Origin: Siphonodentalium dalli
Lineage: Eukaryota; Mollusca; Scaphopoda; Gadilida; Siphonodentaliidae
DNA length: 64,000 bases
Assembly: GCA_032622095.1 (NCBI GenBank)
Contig: CP136062.1
Coordinates: 150,406,875-150,470,874, forward strand
Direction: 5' to 3'
Part shown: piece by piece, positions 53,260-63,790 of the stretch
How the letters are laid out: each line of letters begins with the position of its first letter
Position numbering within the stretch: the stretch's first letter is position 1
Made by a program: the position numbers and the translations under genes
Notes under the pieces: generated by a model
Database searches by the model: none
Seen by the model: the letters and a program-made list of their open reading frames with translations, nothing else
What the model was told of the DNA's origin: nothing

Positions 53260-54106
53260 CAAGACCAGCAAATAGCACTATTTTCATCTGTCAACTTGAC
53301 AAATATTGTTACTGAAAATCATTTTTTAGCAAATCTGTTCAGTTAGAATGAACATTTTATGGTAGATACACCATTCTTCTATGGAAATTCCAATACAGGT
53401 TGTCTTTAGTCATATAAATTGGTGGGCATATGGAGTCTTGGAGCAGTGGGGGGGGGGTGGTGGTTCATGTATATGGTTATTGGTGATTTTTCAGATGATG
53501 GGTACTTCTTCGTGACATCATATGCTCCTTGAATCTTAGCTGAAAAGGCTGATATTGTGACATTACACAGTATACAACAAGATTTTTTTTTTTAGATATT
53601 CAGTCTTTCTTATTCACAAGTGTGAAATATAATAATTCAGGTTTCCTTGGTCATATTTCACTTGACAACATATTGTTCATGTGATGTCATAACCTTGTAA
53701 AGCTTTCCCTTAATGCAAAATAAGACTTGGAATTTTTTAACCCATAGTTTTGGGAGAGTATTAAAGATAGTTGTTGTATGAAATATTATGTTTTATTTTG
53801 ATATCTGAGGAAAATATGCATCTCATAATATATTTTATACAACATTTTAGCATTTCAGACCTTTTTCAAGCCATAGATGATGGTTGAATATATCCATTTT
53901 GTCACTACGTCAAGCATAACGTCATTGGGTTCTGAAAGACCCAAAAGGGGTGAAATCATGGGGGTGCATGTAAATCCCCACCCAATCTTGCTGCCTGTGA
54001 TTGCAATAACGCATGGGGTGTAATATATCATTTTAAGCGGTATAATGCAGAGAATATGGAGGTGTGGTCCCTATTAAAGATTAATAAAATTGCATTTCCC
54101 TTAATT
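53260..54106 (+). repeat. Block B copy 42 (no A before it), ends TTAATT
   Basis: G10, T11; TTAGAATGAAC and the TTAATT end as in B40. Confidence 0.94.
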
Positions 54107-54757
54107 AAGGTGACACTCCACAGTTTCGAATGATCAGTAGGGGTAAATTTCTTAGAATAGAGTACCAGTGTTTTCTGTCACCGTGGGTGTGGTATGTTTA
54201 TTGAGAGAAGGTTAGTTATGAATTTGTGGATTTTTAGAGGATGTCTTTGAGTTTTGAAAAATATTGTTTCAGGTGACCTTGACCCCACCAGTATGAAGTA
54301 GTAGCGATTTCTGCGAAACAGTGGCTCCAGACACCAGCGTGACTTTTTAGCACCTAAAATTTGTCATCTGCATGAAAAATATTTTTTTTAAACTTACAGT
54401 GGTGAGAAGTTTGAAATTTTTTGATATTATTGTGAGGAAACAGTGTTCTTCCAGACAACATAGGCGGCTATACCATAGATTTTCTGGTTTTTGTGTCCCA
54501 CGGGCCTGAAAATCGCTTATTTTGGCCATTTTTGCATCAAAATTTCATTTTTCAGGCACACAATCCAGGGGCATAACTCTTGCTACCCCCATTAAAATGA
54601 CAATTCTGTACCAAAATCTTTAAGCCTAGTATGTGCTCAACCCAGGTATATATACATTGTATATGTGTTGTGGGATAACATTTCAGTTATTTTTCATTGA
54701 ATTGATGCCCCCCTTAGTTTTGCACCAATCCCTGCAGAAACTGTGGAGTGTCACCTT
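54107..54757 (+). mobile_element. Element A copy 30 (TTAATTAA left junction)
   Basis: 651 bp; interior like the consensus, without the CCAATCTCTGC change of A28 and A29. Confidence 0.93.
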
Positions 54758-55601
54758 CAAGACCAGCAAATAGCACTATTTTCATCTGTCAACTTGACAA
54801 ATATTGTTACTGAAAATCATTTTTTAGCAAATCTGTTCAGTTAGAAGGAACATTTTATGGTAGATACACCATTCTTCTATGGAAATTCCAATACAGGTTG
54901 TCTTTAGTCATATAAATTGGTGTGCATATGGATGGAGTCTTGGAGCAGTGGGGGGGGTGGTGGTTCATGTATATGGTTATTGGTGATTTTTCAGATGATG
55001 GGTACTTCTTCGTGACATCATATGCTCCTTGAATCTTAGCTGAAAAGGCTGATATTGTGACATTACACAGTATACAACAAGATTTTTTTTTTAGATATTC
55101 AGTCTTTCTTATTCACAAGTGTGAAATATAATAATTCAGGTTTCCTTGGTCATATTTCACTTGACAACATATTGTTCATGTGATGTCATAACCTTGTAAA
55201 GCTTTCCCTTAATGCAAAATAAGACTTGGAATTTTTTAACCCATAGTTTTGGGAGAGTATTAAAGATAGTTGTTGTATGAAATATTATGTTTTATTTTGA
55301 TATCTGAGGAAAATATGCATCTCATAATATATTTTATACAACATTTTAGCATTTCAGACCTTTTTCAAGCCATAGATGATGGTTGAATATATCCATTTTG
55401 TCACTACGTCAAGCATAACGTCATTGGGTTCTGAAAGACCCAAAAGGGGTGAAATCATGGGGGTGCATGTAAATCCCCACCCAATCTTGCTGCCTGTGAT
55501 TGCAATAACGCATGGGGTGTAATATATCATTTTAAGCGGTATAATGCAGAGAATATGGAGGTGTGGTCCCTATTAAAGATTAATAAAATTGCATTTCCCT
55601 T
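54758..55601 (+). repeat. Block B copy 43
   Basis: G8, T10; private GGTGTGCATATGG followed by a 4-bp duplication (ATGGATGGAG). Confidence 0.94.
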
Positions 55602-56252
55602 AAGGTGACACTCCACAGTTTCGAATGATCAGTAGGGGTAAATTTCTTAGAATAGAGTACCAGTGTTTTCTGTCACCGTGGGTGTGGTATGTTTATTGAG
55701 AGAAGGTTAGTTATGAATTTGTGGATTTTTAGAGGATGTCTTTGAGTTTTGAAAAATATTGTTTCAGGTGACCTTGACCCCACCAGTATGAAGTAGTAGC
55801 GATTTCTGCGAAATAGTGGCTCCAGACACCAGCGTGACTTTTTAGCACCTAAAATTTGTCATCTGCATGAAAAATATTTTTTTTAAACTTACAGTGGTGA
55901 GAAGTTTGAATTTTTTTGATATTATTGTGAGGAAACAGTGTTCTTCCAGACAACATAGGCGGCTATACCATAGATTTTCTGGTTTTTGTGTCCCACGGGC
56001 CTGAAAATCGCTTATTTTGGCCATTTTTGCATCAAAATTTCATTTTTCAGGCACACAATCCAGGGGCATAACTCTTGCTACCCCCATTAAAATGACAATT
56101 CTGTACCAAAATCTTTAAGCCTAGTATGTGCTCAACCCAGGTATATATACATTGTATATGTGTTGTGGGATAACATTTCAGTTATTTTTCATTGAATTGA
56201 TGCCCCCCTTAGTTTTGCACCAATCCCTGCAGAAACTGTGGAGTGTCACCTT
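55602..56252 (+). mobile_element. Element A copy 31
   Basis: GCGAAATAGTGG and GTTTGAATTTTTTTG, both shared only with A35, 6.8 kb away. Confidence 0.93.
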
Positions 56253-57096
56253 CAAGACCAGCAAATAGCACTATTTTCATCTGTCAACTTGACAAATATT
56301 GTTACTGAAAATCATTTTTTAGCAAATCTGTTCAGTTAGAAGGAACATTTTATGGTAGATACACCATTCTTCTATGGAAATTCCAATACAGGTTGTCTTT
56401 AGTCATATAAATTGGTGGGCATATGGAGTCTTGGAGCAGTGGGGGGGGGGGTGGTGGTTCATGTATATGGTTATTGGTGATTTTTCAGATGATGGGTACT
56501 TCTTCGTGACATCATATGCTCCTTGAATCTTAGCTGAAAAGGCTGATATTGTGACATTACACAGTATACAACAAGATTTTTTTTTTTAGATATTCAGTCT
56601 TTCTTATTCACAAGTGTGAAATATAATAATTCAGGTTTCCTTGGTCATATTTCACTTGACAACATATTGTTCATGTGATGTCATAACCTTGTAAAGCTTT
56701 CCCTTAATGCAAAATAAGACTTGGAATTTTTTAACCCATAGTTTTGGGAGAGTATTAAAGATAGTTGTTGTATGAAATATTATGTTTTATTTTGATATCT
56801 GAGGAAAATATGCATCTCATAATATATTTTATACAACATTTTAGCATTTCAGACCTTTTTCAAGCCATAGATGATGGTTGAATATATCCATTTTGTCACT
56901 ACGTCAAGCATAACGTCATTGGGTTCTGAAAGACCCAAAAGGGGTGAAATCATGGGGGTGCATGTAAATCCCCACCCAATCTTGCTACCTGTGATTGCAA
57001 TAACGCATGGGGTGTAATATATCATTTTAAGCGGTATAATGCAGAGAATATGGAGGTGTGGTCCCTATTAAAGATTAATAAAATTGCATTTCCCTT
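56253..57096 (+). repeat. Block B copy 44
   Basis: G11, T11; TTGCTACCTG shared only with B46. Confidence 0.94.
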
Positions 57097-57747
57097 AAGG
57101 TGACACTCCACAGTTTCGAATGATCAGTAGGGGTAAATTTCTTAGAATAGAGTACCAGTGTTTTCTGTCACCGTGGGTGTGGTATGTTTATTGAGAGAAG
57201 GTTAGTTATGAATTTGTGGATTTTTAGAGGATGTCTTTGAGTTTTGAAAAATATTGTTTCAGGTGACCTTGACCCCACCAGTATGAAGTAGTAGCGATTT
57301 CTGCGAAACAGTGGCTCCAGACACCAGCGTGACTTTTTAGCACCTAAAATTTGTCATCTGCATGAAAAATATTTTTTTTAAACTTACAGTGGTGAGAAGT
57401 TTGAAATTTTTTGATATTATTGTGAGGAAACAGTGTTCTTCCAGACAACATAGGCGGCTATACCATAGATTTTCTGGTTTTTGTGTCCCACGGGCCTGAA
57501 AATCGCTTATTTTGGCCATTTTTGCATCAAAATTTCATTTTTCAGGCACACAATCCAGGGGCATAACTCTTGCTACCCCCATTAAAATGACAATTCTGTA
57601 CCAAAATCTTTAAGCCTAGTATGTGCTCAACCCAGGTATATATACATTGTATATGTGTTGTGGGATAACATTTCAGTTATTTTTCATTGAATTGATGCCC
57701 CCCTTAGTTTTGCACCAATCCCTGCAGAAACTGTGGAGTGTCACCTT
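57097..57747 (+). mobile_element. Element A copy 32
   Basis: 651 bp; no difference from the consensus noticed. Confidence 0.93.
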
Positions 57748-58593
57748 CAAGATCAGCAAATAGCACTATTTTCATCTGTCAACTTGACAAATATTGTTAC
57801 TGAAAATCATTTTTTAGCAAATCTGTTCAGTTAGAATGAACATTTTATGGTAGATACACCATTCTTCTATGGAAATTCCAATACAGGTTGTCTTTAGTCA
57901 TATAAATTGGTGGGCATATGGAGTCTTGGAGCAGTGGGGGGGGGGGGGTGGTGGTTCATGTATATGGTTATTGGTGATTTTTCAGATGATGGGTACTTCT
58001 TCGTGACATCATATGCTCCTTGAATCTTAGCTGAAAAGGCTGATATTGTGACATTACACAGTATACAACAAGATTATTTTTTTTAGATATTCAGTCTTTC
58101 TTATTCACAAGTGTGAAATATAATAATTCAGGTTTCCTTGGTCATATTTCACTTGACAACATATTGTTCATGTGATGTCATAACCTTGTAAAGCTTTCCC
58201 TTAATGCAAAATAAGACTTGGAATTTTTTAACCCATAGTTTTGGGAGAGTATTAAAGATAGTTGTTGTATGAAATATTATGTTTTATTTTGATATCTGAG
58301 GAAAATATGCATCTCATAATATATTTTATACAACATTTTAGCATTTCAGACCTTTTTCAAGCCATAGATGATGGTTGAATATATCCATTTTGTCACTACG
58401 TCAAGCATAACGTCATTGGGTTCTGAAAGACCCAAAAGGGGTGAAATCATGGGGGTGCATGTAAATCCCCACCCAATCTTGCTGCCTGTGATTGCAATAA
58501 CGCATGGGGTGTAATATATCATTTTAAGCGGTATAATGCAGAGAATATGGAGGTGTGGTCCCTATTAAAGATTAATAAAATTGCATTTCCCTT
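57748..58593 (+). repeat. Block B copy 45
   Basis: G13; GATTA then T8; private CAAGATCAGC; TTAGAATGAAC as in B40 and B42. Confidence 0.94.
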
Positions 58594-59435
58594 CAAGACC
58601 AGCAAATAGCACTATTTTCATCTGTCAACTTGACAAATATTGTTACTGAAAATCATTTTTTAGCAAATCTGTTCAGTTAGAAGGAACATTTTATGGTAGA
58701 TACACCATTCTTCTATGGAAATTCCAATACAGGTTGTCTTTAGTCATATAAATTGGTGGGCATATGGAGTCTTGGAGCAGTGGGGGGGGGTGGTGGTTCA
58801 TGTATATGGTTATTGGTGATTTTTCAGATGATGGGTACTTCTTCGTGACATCATATGCTCCTTGAATCTTAGCTGAAAAGGCTGATATTGTGACATTACA
58901 CAGTATACAACAAGATTTTTTTTTTTAGATATTCAGTCTTTCTTATTCACAAGTGTGAAATATAATAATTCAGGTTTCCTTGGTCATATTTCACTTGACA
59001 ACATATTGTTCATGTGATGTCATAACCTTGTAAAGCTTTCCCTTAATGCAAAATAAGACTTGGAATTTTTTAACCCATAGTTTTGGGAGAGTATTAAAGA
59101 TAGTTGTTGTATGAAATATTATGTTTTATTTTGATATCTGAGGAAAATATGCATCTCATAATATATTTTATACAACATTTTAGCATTTCAGACCTTTTTC
59201 AAGCCATAGATGATGGTTGAATATATCCATTTTGTCACTACGTCAAGCATAACGTCATTGGGTTCTGAAAGACCCAAAAGGGGTGAAATCATGGGGGTGC
59301 ATGTAAATCCCCACCCAATCTTGCTACCTGTGATTGCAATAACGCATGGGGTGTAATATATCATTTTAAGCGGTATAATGCAGAGAATATGGAGGTGTGG
59401 TCCCTATTAAAGATTAATAAAATTGCATTTCCCTT
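58594..59435 (+). repeat. Block B copy 46 (no A before it)
   Basis: G9, T11; TTGCTACCTG as in B44. Confidence 0.94.
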
Positions 59436-60086
59436 AAGGTGACACTCCACAGTTTCGAATGATCAGTAGGGGTAAATTTCTTAGAATAGAGTACCAGTGT
59501 TTTCTGTCACCGTGGGTGTGGTATGTTTATTGAGAGAAGGTTAGTTATGAATTTGTGGATTTTTAGAGGATGTCTTTGAGTTTTGAAAAATATTGTTTCA
59601 GGTGACCTTGACCCCACCAGTATGAAGTAGTAGCGATTTCTGCGAAACAGTGGCTCCAGACACCAGCGTGACTTTTTAGCACCTAAAATTTGTCATCTGC
59701 ATGAAAAATATTTTTTTTAAACTTACAGTGGTGAGAAGTTTGAAATTTTTTGATATTATTGTGAGGAAACAGTGTTCTTCCAGACAACATAGGCGGCTAT
59801 ACCATAGATTTTCTGGTTTTTGTGTCCCACGGGCCTGAAAATCGCTTATTTTGGCCATTTTTGCATCAAAATTTCATTTTTCAGGCACACAATCCAGGGG
59901 CATAACTCTTGCTACCCCCATTAAAATGACAATTCTGTACCAAAATCTTTAAGCCTAGTATGTGCTCAACCCAGGTATATATACATTGTATATGTGTTGT
60001 GGGATAACATTTCAGTTATTTTTCATTGAATTGATGCCCCCCTTAGTTTTGCACCAATCCCTGCAGAAACTGTGGAGTGTCACCTT
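59436..60086 (+). mobile_element. Element A copy 33
   Basis: 651 bp; no difference from the consensus noticed. Confidence 0.93.
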
Positions 60087-60925
60087 CAAGACCAGCAAAT
60101 AGCACTATTTTCATCTGTCAACTTGACAAATATTGTTACTGAAAATCATTTTTTAGCAAATCTGTTCAGTTAGAATGTACATTTTATGGTAGATACACCA
60201 TTCTTCTATGGAAATTCCAATACAGGTTGTCTTTAGTCATATAAATTGGTGGGCATATGGAGTCTTGGAGCAGTGGGGGGGTGGTGGTTCATGTATATGG
60301 TTATTGGTGATTTTTCAGATGATGGGTACTTCTTCGTGACATCATATGCTCCTTGAATCTTAGCTGAAAAGGCTGATATTGTGACATTACACAGTATACA
60401 ACAAGATTTTTTTTTTAGATATTCAGTCTTTCTTATTCACAAGTGTGAAATATAATAATTCAGGTTTCCTTGGTCATATTTCACTTGACAACATATTGTT
60501 CATGTGATGTCATAACCTTGTAAAGCTTTCCCTTAATGCAAAATAAGACTTGGAATTTTTTAACCCATAGTTTTGGGAGAGTATTAAAGATAGTTGTTGT
60601 ATGAAATATTATGTTTTATTTTGATATCTGAGGAAAATATGCATCTCATAATATATTTTATACAACATTTTAGCATTTCAGACCTTTTTCAAGCCATAGA
60701 TGATGGTTGAATATATCCATTTTGTCACTACGTCAAGCATAACGTCATTGGGTTCTGAAAGACCCAAAAGGGGTGAAATCATGGGGGTGCATGTAAATCC
60801 CCACCCAATCTTGCTGCCTGTGATTGCAATAACGCATGGGGTGTAATATATCATTTTAAGCGGTATAATGCAGAGAATATGGAGGTGTGGTCCCTATTAA
60901 AGATTAATAAAATTGCATTTCCCTT
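60087..60925 (+). repeat. Block B copy 47
   Basis: G7, T10; TTAGAATGTAC, one step beyond the TTAGAATGAAC variant of B40, B42 and B45. Confidence 0.94.
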
Positions 60926-61576
60926 AAGGTGACACTCCACAGTTTCGAATGATCAGTAGGGGTAAATTTCTTAGAATAGAGTACCAGTGTTTTCTGTCAC
61001 CGTGGGTGTGGTATGTTTATTGAGAGAAGGTTAGTTATGAATTTGTGGATTTTTAGAGGATGTCTTTGAGTTTTGAAAAATATTGTTTCAGGTGACCTTG
61101 ACCCCACCAGTATGAAGTAGTAGCGATTTCTGCGAAACAGTGGCTCCAGACACCAGCGTGACTTTTTAGCACCTAAAATTTGTCATCTGCATGAAAAATA
61201 TTTTTTTTAAACTTACAGTGGTGAGAAGTTTGAAATTTTTTGATATTATTGTGAGGAAACAGTGTTCTTCCAGACAACATAGGCGGCTATACCATAGATT
61301 TTCTGGTTTTTGTGTCCCACGGGCCTGAAAATCGCTTATTTTGGCCATTTTTGCATCAAAATTTCATTTTTCAGGCACACAATCCAGGGGCATAACTCTT
61401 GCTACCCCCATTAAAATGACAATTCTGTACCAAAATCTTTAAGCCTAGTATGTGCTCAACCCAGGTATATATACATTGTATATGTGTTGTGGGATAACAT
61501 TTCAGTTATTTTTCATTGAATTGATGCCCCCCTTAGTTTTGCACCAATCCCTGCAGAAACTGTGGAGTGTCACCTT
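60926..61576 (+). mobile_element. Element A copy 34
   Basis: 651 bp; no difference from the consensus noticed. Confidence 0.93.
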
Positions 61577-62418
61577 CAAGACCAGCAAATAGCACTATTT
61601 TCATCTGTCAACTTGACAAATATTGTTACTGAAAATCATTTTTTAGCAAATCTGTTCAGTTAGAAGGAACATTTTATGGTAGATACACCATTCTTCTATG
61701 GAAATTCCAATACAGGTTGTCTTTAGTCATATAAATTGGTGGGCATATGGAGTCTTGGAGCAGTGGGGGGGGGGTGGTGGTTCATGTATATGGTTATTGG
61801 TGATTTTTCAGATGATGGGTACTTCTTCGTGACATCATATGCTCCTTGAATCTTAGCTGAAAAGGCTGATATTGTGACATTACACAGTATACAACAAGAT
61901 TTTTTTTTTAGATATTCAGTCTTTCTTATTCACAAGTGTGAAATATAATAATTCAGGTTTCCTTGGTCATATTTCACTTGACAACATATTGTTCATGTGA
62001 TGTCATAACCTTGTAAAGCTTTCCCTTAATGCAAAATAAGACTTGGAATTTTTTAACCCATAGTTTTGGGAGAGTATTAAAGATAGTTGTTGTATGAAAT
62101 ATTATGTTTTATTTTGATATCTGAGGAAAATATGCATCTCATAATATATTTTATACAACATTTTAGCATTTCAGACCTTTTTCAAGCCATAGATGATGGT
62201 TGAATATATCCATTTTGTCACTACGTCAAGCATAACGTCATTGGGTTCTGAAAGACCCAAAAGGGGTGAAATCATGGGGGTGCATGTAAATCCCCACCCA
62301 ATCTTGCTGCCTGTGATTGCAATAACGCATGGGGTGTAATATATCATTTTAAGCGGTATAATGCAGAGAATATGGAGGTGTGGTCCCTATTAAAGATTAA
62401 TAAAATTGCATTTCCCTT
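61577..62418 (+). repeat. Block B copy 48 (last B)
   Basis: G10, T10. No B sequence was found to the right of this copy. Confidence 0.94.
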
Positions 62419-63067
62419 AAGGTGACACTCCACAGTTTCGAATGATCAGTAGGGGTAAATTTCTTAGAATAGAGTACCAGTGTTTTCTGTCACCGTGGGT
62501 GTGGTATGTTTATTGAGAGAAGGTTAGTTATGAATTTGTGGATTTTTAGAGGATGTCTTTGAGTTTTGAAAAATATTGTTTCAGGTGACCTTGACCCCAC
62601 CAGTATGAAGTAGTAGCGATTTCTGCGAAATAGTGGCTCCAGACACCAGCGTGACTTTTTAGCACCTAAAATTTGTCATCTGCATGAAAAATATTTTTTT
62701 TAAACTTACAGTGGTGAGAAGTTTGAATTTTTTTGATATTATTGTGAGGAAACAGTGTTCTTCCAGACAACATAGGCGGCTATACCATAGATTTTCTGGT
62801 TTTTGTGTCCCACGGGCCTGAAAATCGCTTATATTGGCCATTTTTGCATCAAAATTTCATTTTTCAGGCACACAATCCAGGGGCATAACTCTTGCTACCC
62901 CCATTAAAATGACAATTCTGTACCAAAATCTTTAAGCCTAGTATGTGCTCAACCCAGGTATATATACATTGTATATGTGTTGTGGGATAACATTTCAGTT
63001 ATTTTTCATTGAATTGATGCCCCCCTTAGTTTTGCACCAATCCCTGCAGAAACTGTGGAGTGTCACC
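62419..63067 (+). mobile_element. Element A copy 35, last in the array
   Basis: Ends at GTGTCACC; the usual TTCAAG is replaced by AGA and a second element. Shares GCGAAATAGTGG and GTTTGAATTTTTTTG with A31; private CTTATATTGGCC. Confidence 0.94.
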
Positions 63068-63089
63068 AGAGGTGACACTCCACAGTTTC
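63049..63089. repeat. Perfect 41-bp hairpin at the array edge
   Basis: The right inverted repeat of A35 (63049-63067) and the left inverted repeat of A36 (63071-63089) are exact complements over 19 bp, separated only by AGA. This is the only place in the window where two A ends abut. Confidence 0.95.
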
Positions 63090-63718
63090 GAATGATCAGT
63101 AGGGGTGATTTTATAGATATAAAGTGCTAGTGGTTTCTGGCACCATTAATGTGGTATGTATATTAAGACAAGGTGGGATATGAATTTGTGTAATTTTAGA
63201 AGGTGTTCTCGACTGATGAAAAAATTAAGTGCAAGTGACCTTGACCCCACCCATAGACAGCAGTAGCGTTTTCTGCGAAACAGTGGCTCTAGATACTGGG
63301 TCAATTTTTTAGCACCCAAAATTTGTCATCTGCATTAAAAATTGATTTTCTGGAAAATTTAACGGCGAAAGTTTGAATTTTTTTTCACATTGATGTTGGA
63401 AGCCAGAGGCCTCTAAACCAACATAGGTGACCATGCTTGAAACAATCTGGTATTCGTGCCTCTTGGGTATGAAAATTCAATATTTTGGTCATTTTTTGAA
63501 TAAAAATCACATTTTCGATCAAAAGATCAAGGGCCATAACTCTTGATAGCCCATATATTATGGAAATTATGTATCAAATTCTGAATGCCTATTCTGTACT
63601 AATTTCAGGCATATATATATTGTCTATATGGTTTGGGATCATAATCCAGATAAATTTCAATGAATCTATGGGCCCCCTATTTATGGGCCCATACCTGTTG
63701 AAACTGTGGAGTGTCACC
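63071..63718 (+). mobile_element. Element A copy 36, old diverged copy outside the array
   Basis: 648 bp from GGTGACAC to GTGTCACC, flanked on both sides by AGA (63068-63070 and 63719-63721). The first 36 bases and the 19-base ends match the array copies exactly, but the interior is only about three-quarters identical by eye. Conserved interior blocks are the TGACCTTGACCCCACC region (63236 onward), a block around AGTAGCG and TCTGCGAAACAGTGGCTC (63262-63289), AAAATTTGTCATCTGCAT, and CATAACTCTTG (63528-63545 region). The antisense frame of the array copies stops here after 35 codons (63385-63492), with most residues changed. The AGA pair may be a 3-bp target duplication or a spacer from an older tandem arrangement. 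Confidence 0.88.
63236..63244 (-). promoter_or_regulatory. Nuclear-receptor motif kept in diverged A36
   Basis: TGACCTTGA (TCAAGGTCA on the minus strand) inside a run identical to the array copies, although flanking sequence has diverged. Sequence match only. Confidence 0.4.
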
Positions 63719-63721
63719 AGA

Positions 63722-63790
63722 ACCAGTCCTTGTGAGTCTTGGAAATGTTTGTATATAAAATTTGGTTGAGAATTTTTTTAAAGAAAAAAA
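63722..63790. other. Unique spacer between element A36 and the kinase stop codon
   Basis: About 69 AT-rich bases with no repeat from the array. It is presumably the 3' untranslated region of the minus-strand kinase gene. No AATAAA or ATTAAA is seen on the minus strand here, so the transcript may run on into A36 for its polyadenylation site. Confidence 0.5.

Larger units (their letters stand above)
1..63067 (+). repeat. Composite tandem satellite array (A+B and B-only units)
   Basis: Head-to-tail array of two blocks, A (about 651 bp, 35 copies) and B (about 843 bp, 48 copies, one truncated). The usual unit is A+B, about 1494 bp; 14 B copies follow another B with no A between them. All copies share one orientation. 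Differences between copies are a handful of substitutions each, plus length changes in one G tract and one T tract per B. Boundaries used here: A runs from AAGGTGAC to GTCACCTT; B runs from CAAGACCAG to GCATTTCCCTT. In the B entries, G and T numbers give the lengths of the two homopolymer tracts. No coding gene, tRNA or rRNA was seen inside. The array continues left beyond the window. Copy number depends on the assembly being correct through near-identical repeats. Confidence 0.98.

Noticed and set aside
1-63067. CRISPR array
   Set aside because: Units are 843-1494 bp and near-identical throughout, with no short repeat and unique spacer pattern; the context is eukaryotic.
1-63067. rDNA, 5S, histone or snRNA gene cluster
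   Set aside because: Tandem arrays of this size often are such clusters, but no rRNA, histone or snRNA sequence or tRNA-like box set was recognised in A or B.
63560-63769. Plus-strand frame over the right end of A36
   Set aside because: It spans the inverted repeat and unique flank, is antisense to the kinase 3' region and has stops in the aligned array copies. Consistent with chance.
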